Origin: Asaia bogorensis
GTDB taxonomy: Bacteria > Pseudomonadota > Alphaproteobacteria > CACIAM-22H2
Length of the DNA stretch: 47,042 nt
Assembly: GCA_945901855.1 (NCBI GenBank)
Contig: CAMDLT010000031.1
Span: forward strand, 1 to 47,042
Direction of reading: 5' to 3'
Below, piece by piece: positions 37,973-45,079 of this stretch. Below the pieces are notes generated by a model. The model worked only from the letters and a program-made list of their open reading frames with translations, did no database searches and was not told where the DNA came from. A program made the position numbers and the translations under genes. Each line of letters opens with the position of its first letter. Positions within the stretch are counted from its first letter, which is position 1.

Positions 37973-38155
37973 TGCCCGCCGGAATCCTACGCTCGGCGAT
38001 TCGACCATTTTCGACGGCAAATGCCGACGGATCCAACGGCAAAAATCTGGCCACCGTCGCAGTTCCGTTCGAGCTGTTCAAGATGGGTCGATTGGATGCT
38101 GTTCACGAAAGCGTTGGACTTTGCAAACGACCGGGATTTGGCTATGCAACGCGCC

Positions 38156-39322
38156 ATGTTCAAGGATTTCTCGACGCAAGCCATGACGATGGGGTTGCTT
38201 GCCGCGTTTGTCGGTTTTGCCAGCTCGTTCGCGGTCATCCTGCAAGGGCTTGCGGCCGTCGGCGCGTCGCCGGCACAAGCGGCATCCGGCCTGCTCGCCG
38301 CCGGCGTCGCCATGGGGTTGGCGTCGATATGGACGAGCTTCACAACCCGCATGCCCATCGCGATCGCTTGGTCAACGCCCGGCGCCGCGATGCTGGCGAC
38401 AAGCGTTGCCCCCGCCGGGGGCTTTGCCGTCGCGACGGGCGCGTTCCTTATGTGCGGCGCGCTGATCGTCGCGTGCGCCTATTGGCAGCGTTTGGGCCAG
38501 TGGGTCGCGGCGATCCCGGCAGCGCTGGCGAACGCGATGCTCGCGGGCGTTTTGTTCGGCCTGTGCCTTGCCCCCTTCAAGGCCGCAGCGCAAGTGCCGC
38601 TGCAAGCCTTGGCCATCATCGCCGTCTGGGCGCTGGTGGCGAAATTCAAACGGCTGTACGCCGTGCCGGCAGCTGTCGGCACGATGGCGCTCGTGATCGT
38701 GCTCGACGCGCCTGCCGACGGGTTTGCGGGCGTCGCGCTCGTCCCGAAAATCGAGTTCGTGATGCCGGTCTTCGCGCTCGACGCCGCGATCGGCATCGCG
38801 ATCCCGCTTTTTATCGTCACCATGGCCTCGCAAAATATTCCGGGTTTGGCAGTGCTGAAGGTGAACGGCTACGCGCCCGCCCCCGGCCCGCTTTTCCGCC
38901 TGACGGGGCTTGGCACCATGGCGGCATCGGCAATCGGCGGGCACGCAATCAATCTCTCCGCCCTCACGGCCGCGTTGTGCGCGGGGCCGGACGCGCACGA
39001 AGACCCGCAGCGGCGCTGGTGGGCCGCGTTCTTTTGCGGCATCGGCTATGTCGTGCTCGGGTTGTTGGCGGGCGCGGCCGCCACGTTCGTTGCGATCGCG
39101 CCGCCGATTTTGATCCAGGCCGTCGCGGGCTTGGCATTGCTTGGCGCTTTGGCAAGCGCCCTTCTGGGCGCCATGCAAGCCCAAGAAGACCGCGAGGCGG
39201 CCCTGGTCACGTTCCTGGTGACGGCCTCGGGCCTCACCTTCTACGGCATCAGCGGCGCGTTCTGGGGGTTGCTCGCGGGCGGCGCCATCTATTCGCTTGC
39301 CCGCTGGAAGCGCGCAGTTTAA
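38156..39322 (+). CDS. benE: BenE family benzoate/H+ symporter-like carrier
   Basis: A 388-residue inner-membrane protein with about twelve helices. The BenE family imports benzoate with protons. The sequence shows MGLLAAFVGFASSFAVILQG, TRMPIAIAWSTPGAAMLA, MASQNIPGLAVLKVNGY and GGHAINLSALTAALCAG, all conserved in the family. I chose the ATG at 38156 (MFKDFS) because the remnant at 34614 begins in the matching place; ATG 38144 is also in frame. No benzoate catabolic gene is nearby, so the true substrate is uncertain. Confidence 0.88.
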   Translation: MFKDFSTQAMTMGLLAAFVGFASSFAVILQGLAAVGASPAQAASGLLAAGVAMGLASIWTSFTTRMPIAIAWSTPGAAMLATSVAPAGGFAVATGAFLMCGALIVACAYWQRLGQWVAAIPAALANAMLAGVLFGLCLAPFKAAAQVPLQALAIIAVWALVAKFKRLYAVPAAVGTMALVIVLDAPADGFAGVALVPKIEFVMPVFALDAAIGIAIPLFIVTMASQNIPGLAVLKVNGYAPAPGPLFRLTGLGTMAASAIGGHAINLSALTAALCAGPDAHEDPQRRWWAAFFCGIGYVVLGLLAGAAATFVAIAPPILIQAVAGLALLGALASALLGAMQAQEDREAALVTFLVTASGLTFYGISGAFWGLLAGGAIYSLARWKRAV

Positions 39323-39340
39323 GGACTGCATCGATGGACT

Positions 39341-39365
39341 CGCTTGCAAGCGTTGCGGTTTTTTT
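39341..39365 (+). terminator. weak terminator-like element after benE
   Basis: The palindrome CGCTTGCAAGCG is followed by TTGCGG and a run of seven T. The stem is short (four base pairs with a four-base loop), so termination here is possible but weak. Confidence 0.35.
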
Positions 39366-39396
39366 AACTGAAATTTATTCGGGGATACGCGGCAAA

Positions 39397-41013
39397 ATGA
39401 AACTCTTCGTGCGCTTCTTGGCATTTCTGGTCTTCGCGATCGCCGCCGCAGGCTCCGCCGCGCAGGCGCAGAACGACACCACCTTCGAGGTCGTGAATCG
39501 CGCGCGTATCCCGATCTTCGAGGTCTATGTCTCGCCCTCCGCCATCGACAGCTGGGGGAGCGATTTGCTGCGCGACGAAACGATCTCGCCGGGTGCGCGC
39601 AAGACCATCCGACCCGCCGCCAACGACTGCATTTTCGACGTGAAGATCGTCTTTCGCGGCGGCCAATCCGAAGAACGGCGGCGCCAAAATCTTTGCGAGC
39701 TGTCCGAAATGGCCTTCGATGGCGGCGCGCCCGCACCCGCCGCCAATGCGGCCCAGGGCGATCCCAGTTTCGAGCTGGTCAATTCGTCCGCGCAGGTGAT
39801 CATGCAGATCTACGCGGCCCTGTCGCGCGAACGCAATTGGGGCACGGACCGTCTGGGAAGCGACGTGCTGGGGGCCGGCCAGCGCTTCCAAGTGACCTTG
39901 CCGAACGGCGATTGCCAGTGGGACATCGCGGTCGTCTACGCCAACGACCGGCGCGAGGAGAAACTGAACCAAAATCTCTGCAACGTGACGGAGCTTGCCT
40001 TCGACGCGTCGGCTGCGCGCGCACCCGGCACAACGCCGCCGATCGCCGGTAACAATGCAAACCCCGCCGCGGGCGACCCCAGTTTCGCGCTCATCAACCG
40101 CTCGCCGCGCACGATCGCGCAACTTTTTGTATCGCTCTCGAACCAGACCAACTGGGGACAAGACCGTCTGGGCGACAACGTGCTCGCCGCCGGACAGCGC
40201 TTTCAGGTTGCATTGCCGCAAGGCCCCTGCCAGTGGGACATCGCGGTGGTCTACGACGACAATCGGCGCGAAGAACGGCGCAGCCAGAATCTGTGCGCCG
40301 TCGCGGATGTAACCTTCGACGCCTCCAGCGCACGCGCCCCCGGCGCCCAAACGGCGCCCGGCAGCGGCGGCCAGGCGCGCAGCGGCGAGCAGTCGTTCGG
40401 CACCGGCTTTTTTGTCTCGGCCCAGGGCCATATGCTCACCAACGCGCATGTGGCGGGCGAGTGCCAGCGCATTGCCGTGGTGATGGAAACCGGGCGCGCC
40501 AATGCCCAGCTGGTCCGCAAGGACGAGCGCAACGATTTGGCGCTGATCAAGGTCGACGTGCCGGGCGCCGTCGCGTTTGCGCGCTTCCGCGCGCAACCCT
40601 CGATCCGGGCGGGCGACGACATCGTGGTCGCGGGCTTTCCGCTGCCGACGGTGCTGCAAAACGGGCTCAACATCACGACCGGCAATGTCAGCGCCATGTC
40701 GGGTTTGGGCGGCAATATCGCGCTGATGCAGATCACCGCCCCCGTGCAGCCCGGCAATTCGGGCGGCCCGCTGCTCGACATGTCCGGCAATCTGGTCGGC
40801 GTGATCGTCAGCAAGCTCAACGCCCAGCGCGTCGCGCAGACGACGGGCGACATTCCCCAGAACGTGAATTTCGCGGTGCAAGGCGCCGTCGCGCGCCTGT
40901 TCCTGGAAGCGGGCGGCCAGCGCTATACCGAAGCCGCCTCCCAGCGCGACATGAAAGCCGCCGACGTGGCAGACCTGTCGCGCGCCTTCACCTTCCAGAT
41001 CGAGTGCCGGTAA
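39397..41013 (+). CDS. secreted trypsin-like serine protease with three N-terminal repeats
   Basis: A 538-residue exported protein. Residues 1-25 are a signal peptide (cleaved after AQA). Three homologous repeats follow at about 28-108, 122-203 and 227-308, each with the pattern F-x-L-V/I-N-R/S ... W-G-x-D-x-L ... G-x-x-x ... C-x-W/F-D ... N-L-C. Each has two cysteines (78/100, 173/195, 278/300) that could form a disulphide. The last 200 residues are an S1C/DegP-type protease with H351 in LTNAHVAGEC, D380 in RNDLALIK and S455 in PGNSGGPLL; there is no PDZ domain. The frame is open far upstream of the ATG at 39397, but only this start gives a signal peptide. Confidence 0.88.
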   Translation: MKLFVRFLAFLVFAIAAAGSAAQAQNDTTFEVVNRARIPIFEVYVSPSAIDSWGSDLLRDETISPGARKTIRPAANDCIFDVKIVFRGGQSEERRRQNLCELSEMAFDGGAPAPAANAAQGDPSFELVNSSAQVIMQIYAALSRERNWGTDRLGSDVLGAGQRFQVTLPNGDCQWDIAVVYANDRREEKLNQNLCNVTELAFDASAARAPGTTPPIAGNNANPAAGDPSFALINRSPRTIAQLFVSLSNQTNWGQDRLGDNVLAAGQRFQVALPQGPCQWDIAVVYDDNRREERRSQNLCAVADVTFDASSARAPGAQTAPGSGGQARSGEQSFGTGFFVSAQGHMLTNAHVAGECQRIAVVMETGRANAQLVRKDERNDLALIKVDVPGAVAFARFRAQPSIRAGDDIVVAGFPLPTVLQNGLNITTGNVSAMSGLGGNIALMQITAPVQPGNSGGPLLDMSGNLVGVIVSKLNAQRVAQTTGDIPQNVNFAVQGAVARLFLEAGGQRYTEAASQRDMKAADVADLSRAFTFQIECR

Positions 41014-41054
41014 AATTCGAGTGCTTAGAACGATGCGATGCGCGGTTTGCTGAG

Positions 41055-41067
41055 GACCTTTAAGGTT
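41055..41067. promoter_or_regulatory. MqsA-type operator
   Basis: GACCT-TTA-AGGTT lies directly before the -35 of the toxin-antitoxin promoter. It matches the AACCT-N3-AGGTT palindrome known for E. coli MqsA at nine of ten fixed positions. Binding by the antitoxin encoded 365 bases downstream is inferred. Confidence 0.65.
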
Positions 41068-41068
41068 C

Positions 41069-41097
41069 TTGTCTTCGAATTCACGACATGTTAAAAT
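41069..41097 (+). promoter_or_regulatory. sigma70-like promoter of the mqsRA-type operon
   Basis: TTGTCT and TAAAAT are separated by 17 bases. The -10 ends only six bases before the ATG at 41104, so transcripts may begin at or next to the start codon and be leaderless. Confidence 0.6.
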
Positions 41098-41103
41098 ACC
41101 GCT

Positions 41104-41430
41104 ATGGTCAAACCATCCGTTTCGGGGGCCGGCGAGAAACGCAAACCGCATCATGACCTCGCGTCGTTCAAAGCGGTCTTCGCCGAAGAGTGATCGATCG
41201 TTGAGACGGCCCGACGCGACGCGCTGAGAATGGGAATGACGATCGACGATGTCGCATCCGCCATTGAAACCCTGATGGCGCCGCATTTCTACAAATCCAT
41301 GTCGTCCCACCGCAATCGCAGCCAATGGCAAGACGTCTATCATCGTCCACACGACGGGAAAGTCATTTACGTAAAGTTTACCGACGACGCGGTGACAGAG
41401 TTCGCCTTGCTGTCTTTCAAGGAGAAGTAG
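41104..41430 (+). pseudogene. mqsR: MqsR family toxin, interrupted by an in-frame TGA
   Basis: The frame from ATG 41104 reads KRKPHHDLASFKAVFAEE, meets TGA at 41191-41193, and continues in the same frame as SIVETARRDALRMGM up to HFYKSMSSHRNRSQWQDVYH and LLSFKEK, ending with TAG. Together the two parts cover a whole MqsR mRNA interferase. Residues matching the E. coli active site (K of FYKSM, Q of WQDVY and the Y of IYVK) all lie after the stop. Reinitiation at ATG 41230 or 41236 would give about 64-66 residues lacking the N-terminal third. One point mutation (for example TGG or CGA to TGA) would explain the break; a sequencing error is also possible. Confidence 0.85.
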
Positions 41431-41431
41431 A

Positions 41432-41875
41432 GTGACGCTTGCGAAAACAAAGATCCACCCCGTTACCGGCAAGATTTTGATGCGCGGCAAACGAAAGATG
41501 AAGGTTGAATTTCAGGGGATGAGTCGCGTTGTCGAGGTCAAAGGGTGGTTTCCGAAAGACGGTGGCGATGGCCTGATGTGGCGCGACGACGGCGCCGCCG
41601 CCGATGCGGCGCTTGACGAGATGAAAACCGAACACGCCGCCAAGATGCGCTCGTTTGCCGCTAGAGTAGCCGGCAAGATAATGGCCGTTTCCAACACGAA
41701 GATCTCAAGCAAGCAACTTAGCAGACTCCTGACCGGTTCGCCGAACAGCTTCGACAAATACCGCCGTGGCGACGCGCAGCCTAGCCATCCGACCCTGGTG
41801 CTTCTGTCCATTTTGGAGAAACACCCAAAGTTGTTTTTGGAAATAAAAGCGCTGGCCGACAAGAGCGCGGCTTAA
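41432..41875 (+). CDS. mqsA: MqsA-like antitoxin with C-terminal Xre-type helix-turn-helix
   Basis: A 147-residue protein starting at GTG 41432, with AAGGAG inside the toxin's last codons. The C-terminal domain matches MqsA: ISSKQLSRLLTGSPNSFDKY then RRGDAQPSHPTLVLLSILEK HP. The asparagine of PNSF sits where MqsA contacts DNA, and a lysine replaces the arginine four residues later. The N-terminal part starts HPVTGKILMRGKRKMKVEFQG and has no cysteine pairs, so it cannot bind zinc as E. coli MqsA does; it may be a related alphaproteobacterial form. It should bind the operator upstream of mqsR. An ATG at 41480 is a less likely start. Confidence 0.78.
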   Translation: MTLAKTKIHPVTGKILMRGKRKMKVEFQGMSRVVEVKGWFPKDGGDGLMWRDDGAAADAALDEMKTEHAAKMRSFAARVAGKIMAVSNTKISSKQLSRLLTGSPNSFDKYRRGDAQPSHPTLVLLSILEKHPKLFLEIKALADKSAA

Positions 41876-42061
41876 GCGGAAAATATACGGCTTCCAATGC
41901 CTGATCGGCGGCGGGGCGTTCTCGGCGGCGAGTTGCGCGAAACGTCGGCAGAATGTTGGCGGAGTCTTGAGGGTCCCGTACGCGTCACCCGAAAGGCACC
42001 GGTCGGACCATCGCTACCAAATATTAGTTGCTGAACCGAGGCTGACACCCCGAAACAGCAT

Positions 42062-42364
42062 CTAGTCGGTTTTGTGAGGCGGCGCCTGTGTTAAATCGAG
42101 GCCGACGAGGACAATTCGGAAGTCGCGAAAGCGCTTCCTTAGCGCGCTGCGCAGCACCCAGAAAGTTACGGCGAGACCAACGCAAAATCCGGCGATGGAA
42201 CTGATTGCGTCGATTGTCTGCGACGAAACGCGGAGAAGACCAAGGACAAGTCCGATCACGAACCCGACGGCAAACCCAACCAAAAATCCGAAGACAAGAC
42301 TGCGCCAAACAAGAAGCCACCAAATCGCCAGAATGCGACGTTTCGAGCAATCGAGAAGTTCCAT
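42062..42364 (-). CDS. small two-helix membrane protein
   Basis: A 100-residue protein starting MELLDCSKRRILAIWWLLVW. It has a glycine-rich hydrophobic helix (residues 20-43, FGFLVGFAVGFVIGLVLGLL), a second at 52-71 and a basic C-terminal stretch RKRFRDFRIVLV. I recognise the shape of a widely scattered uncharacterised family but no function. It is transcribed towards the antitoxin gene. Between them, 41876-42061 holds nothing I can identify. Confidence 0.65.
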   Translation of the reverse strand: MELLDCSKRRILAIWWLLVWRSLVFGFLVGFAVGFVIGLVLGLLRVSSQTIDAISSIAGFCVGLAVTFWVLRSALRKRFRDFRIVLVGLDLTQAPPHKTD

Positions 42365-42444
42365 GAAACGACCTCAGACTTTTTGTCCCGGCCGTTTCGG
42401 TTCGGCGGCGCCGGGATAGATCGAACCCGAGAACACCATAAACA

Positions 42445-42464
42445 GTTGCATTACGATGCGCAAC
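42445..42464 (-). terminator. possible terminator after the LysR gene
   Basis: On the minus strand GTTGCGCAT and ATGCAAC can pair over CGTA, with a two-base bulge, followed by TGTTTAT. The pairing is modest and the T run is interrupted. Confidence 0.35.
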
Positions 42465-42500
42465 GGGTATAAAACAGAGCGTTGCCCAAACGCCAAGACC

Positions 42501-43403
42501 TCAGGCGCGGCCCTGGAACTGGCGCCCGGCGGCGGCAAGCGAGTCCAAAAAGGCGCCGGCTGCCGGCGACAGGTTCTCGCGGCTGGTGACCGCGCATAGA
42601 CGTCGCTTGGCCGGCGGATCCAGCGGCACGATCGCCAGGCGCCGTTCGCCCGACGGCACGCTCAATTCCGGCACGATCGACACGCCCACGCCCTCGCGCA
42701 CCATCGCCATCAGCGCCGAGGGATCGCGCACCGAAAACGCGATGCGCGGCACCACCGCCTCGCGCGCGAAGAGCGCACGAATATCGGATTCCGACCCGCC
42801 ATTGGGCATGACGAAGTTTTCGTCGGCCAAATCGGCGGGCGTGACCTTTTGCGACTGGGCCAGACGATGGCGCTTGGGCATGATCGCCAGCAGGTCGTCT
42901 TCGGCGACCGGAATGGTGTCGTAATCGCGCGGCAATTCGGCCGTCAGCCCGATATCGACCGTGCTGCCGACGACCCAGTCGCGCACTTCGTGGTCGGTTC
43001 CTTCGATCAGCACCACTTCGATGCCCGGATAGCGCGTGCCGAAATTCTTGATGATCGGCGGCAACAGGCGGCTCGCAGCGCTGGAAACGCTGCCAACGCG
43101 CACGCGGCCGGTCTGCAAACCCGTCAGCGTCTGGGCACATGCGCGCACGCGCTCGATCGCGTCCAGCGCCGCACGCGCATCGCCCTGGATTGCCGCGCCC
43201 GGCGCCGTCGCCGCCACGCGCCCGCGCGTGCGCAACAGCAGCACCACGCCCAGCGATTCTTCCAACGCGGCGACCGCTTGGCTGACGCCCGATTGAGTCA
43301 ATCCCAGCCGATGCGCCGCAGCCGTAAAACCGCCCTCGTCAAGGACGGCGAGAAACGCGCGCAACTGGCCAACATTGATGTTCGATGTCGTCATTTTTAT
43401 CAA
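42501..43403 (-). CDS. LysR family transcriptional regulator
   Basis: A 300-residue LysR regulator. The N-terminal winged helix is NVGQLRAFLAVLDEGGFTAA and HRLGLTQSGVSQAVAALEESL; the effector domain follows from about residue 95 (GRVRVGSVSSAASRLLP) with GIEVVLIEG and the VREGVGVSIVPE pocket. ATGs at 43403 and 43394 are both plausible. There is no divergent gene sharing its upstream region (43404-43553, AT-rich), so its target is unknown and may include itself. Confidence 0.9.
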   Translation of the reverse strand: MIKMTTSNINVGQLRAFLAVLDEGGFTAAAHRLGLTQSGVSQAVAALEESLGVVLLLRTRGRVAATAPGAAIQGDARAALDAIERVRACAQTLTGLQTGRVRVGSVSSAASRLLPPIIKNFGTRYPGIEVVLIEGTDHEVRDWVVGSTVDIGLTAELPRDYDTIPVAEDDLLAIMPKRHRLAQSQKVTPADLADENFVMPNGGSESDIRALFAREAVVPRIAFSVRDPSALMAMVREGVGVSIVPELSVPSGERRLAIVPLDPPAKRRLCAVTSRENLSPAAGAFLDSLAAAGRQFQGRA

Positions 43404-43553
43404 CTTTTGTAATGGTGGGCTCGGAGTGTATATTCGTCGATCTTATAACGACCTTAGGCACGTCGTCCAAGTTTATTTTAACGAATACGTAACCATTTCT
43501 GAAATTCCTTTAAATCAGTCGAACACCGCAAATGCGCGCCGAAATGGAACGAA

Positions 43554-43583
43554 AAAGGCCGACGCTTTGCAGCGTCGGCCTTT
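43554..43583 (-). terminator. intrinsic terminator of the isocitrate lyase gene
   Basis: AAAGGCCGACGC and GCGTCGGCCTTT form a perfect 12-bp stem over a 6-base loop. On the minus strand it is followed by a T-rich run, placed 35 bases after the aceA stop. Confidence 0.88.
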
Positions 43584-43617
43584 CGCGGTTTCCGCCGGGG
43601 AGCGGCGGCGGTTTTTG

Positions 43618-44922
43618 TTATTCCGCCGCGTGCGGAACCGCTTTGGGCTTGTCGTGGAACTGGTCGGTTTCGGTCGAACCGGCCATTGCCGTAGTCGACG
43701 CTTTGCCGGCCGAAATCGCGACTGCGACCGCGTCGAAATAGCTCGTCCCCACCTCGCGCTGGTGGCGCGTGGCGGTGTAGCCGTGCTTCTCGGCGTCGAA
43801 CTCGGCCTGCTGCAGTTCCGAGTAGGCGCCCATGCCGCGCTTGGCGTAGCCGCGCGCCAGCTCGTACATCGAATAGTTGAGCGCGTGGAAACCCGCGAGC
43901 GTCACGAACTGGAACTTGTAGCCCATCTCGCCGATCTGCTGCTGGAAGGTTTCGATCGTCTGCGGATCGAGCTTCTTGCGCCAGTTGAACGACGGCGAGC
44001 AATTGTAGGCCAGCATCTTGCCCGGAAAGCGGCGACGCACTTCTTCGGCAAATTCGCGCGCTTCGCCAAGGTCCGGCTCCGACGTTTCCCACCAGATGAG
44101 GTCGGAATACTCGGCATAGGCAATGCCGCGCGCGATCGCGTACTCGACGCCCTTGCCTTCTTTGATGCGGAAGAAGCCTTCCGGCGTTCGCTCGCCGGTC
44201 AGGAACGGCCGGTCACGCGCGTCGACGTCGGAGGTGATGAGCTGGGCCGAGTGCGCGTCGGTGCGCGCGAGGATCACGCTCGGCACGCCCTCGACGTCGG
44301 CCGCCAGACGCGCGGCATTCAGCGTGCGCACATGCTGGCTGATCGGCACCAACACCTTGCCGCCCAGATGGCCGCACTTTTTTTCCGACGCGAGCTGGTC
44401 TTCGAAATGCACGCCCGAAGCGCCCGCTTCGATCATCGCCTTCATCAGCTCGTATGCGTTGAGCGCGCCGCCGAAACCGGCTTCGGCGTCCGCGATGATC
44501 GGCGCGAACCAATGGGTGTCGCCCTTGCCTTCCATGGTCTGGATCTGGTCGGCGCGACGCAGCGCATTGTTGATGCGCTTGACCACGTCCGGCACCGACG
44601 AGACGGGATACAGCGACTGGTCGGGATACATCTGGCCCGCATTGTTGGCGTCCGCCGCCACCTGCCAGCCCGACAGATAGATCGCCTTCAAGCCCGCTTT
44701 GACCTGCTGCATCGCCTGGTTGCCGGTGAGCGCGCCCAGCGTGTTCACATAGGGCTCGTTCTTCAAAAGCTCCCACAGCCGCTCGGCCCCGCGCCGCGCG
44801 AGCGTGTGCTCGATGCGCACCGAGCCCGCAAGCTTGGCGACGTCGGCCGCCGCATAGTCGCGCTTGATGCCGTTCCAACGCGGGTTGGTGGTCCAGTCGC
44901 CGGTCATTTTATCAATCGTCAT
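43618..44922 (-). CDS. aceA: isocitrate lyase
   Basis: AceA splits isocitrate to succinate and glyoxylate, the first step of the glyoxylate shunt needed for growth on acetate and fatty acids. The 434-residue protein has the signature [13 protein letters not shown] with catalytic C183, plus ADAEAGFGG and NCSPSFNW. The ATG at 44922 is placed five bases after GGAGG; further in-frame ATGs upstream are unlikely. It is divergent from a ScfR/RamB-like regulator, the family that controls this gene elsewhere. Malate synthase is not in the window. Confidence 0.96.
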   Translation of the reverse strand: MTIDKMTGDWTTNPRWNGIKRDYAAADVAKLAGSVRIEHTLARRGAERLWELLKNEPYVNTLGALTGNQAMQQVKAGLKAIYLSGWQVAADANNAGQMYPDQSLYPVSSVPDVVKRINNALRRADQIQTMEGKGDTHWFAPIIADAEAGFGGALNAYELMKAMIEAGASGVHFEDQLASEKKCGHLGGKVLVPISQHVRTLNAARLAADVEGVPSVILARTDAHSAQLITSDVDARDRPFLTGERTPEGFFRIKEGKGVEYAIARGIAYAEYSDLIWWETSEPDLGEAREFAEEVRRRFPGKMLAYNCSPSFNWRKKLDPQTIETFQQQIGEMGYKFQFVTLAGFHALNYSMYELARGYAKRGMGAYSELQQAEFDAEKHGYTATRHQREVGTSYFDAVAVAISAGKASTTAMAGSTETDQFHDKPKAVPHAAE

Positions 44923-45079
44923 GTGCCCCTCCATGAAGCGAGATTCGATGTAAATATTTTCACAGTGCGCCTGCGTCGACGATAGGCCAAAACAGGCCAA
45001 AAACCGTAAATCTGTCGCTGGATTTGCAAGTGTTGGCGCTGCGGTGTAAAGTTTGTAAAGATCGATTCAGGAGCCCCGG
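44923..45079. promoter_or_regulatory. divergent aceA/scfR control region with RamB-like motifs
   Basis: TTTGCAA at 45023-45029 and TAAAGTTTGTAAAG at 45047-45060 resemble the TTTGCAAA-type site of the related corynebacterial regulator RamB. Two tandem copies of AGGCCAAAAC/AGGCCAAAAAC lie at 44984-45004, and TGTAAATATTTTCACA at 44950-44965 is close to the aceA start. The second RamB-like motif is 20 bases before the regulator's ATG, a fit for autoregulation. Binding is inferred. Confidence 0.55.

Noticed and set aside
37831..39396. Upstream extension of the protease reading frame through benE
   Set aside because: The frame stays open across benE in another phase, but the signal peptide begins at 39397 and the extension has no recognisable sequence.
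41191..41193. TGA in mqsR read as selenocysteine
   Set aside because: MqsR has no redox residue at this place and no selenocysteine-insertion hairpin is apparent after the codon; a nonsense mutation or base-call error is simpler.
42395..42440. tRNA 3'-end-like sequence (GATCGAACCCGAG...) that might mark an att site
   Set aside because: The T-arm does not pair correctly and no anticodon or acceptor arm follows. No integrase is nearby.
45023..45060. Sigma54 promoter for the ScfR-like gene
   Set aside because: No GG-N10-GC element at proper spacing; the AT-rich motif fits a RamB-like site better.
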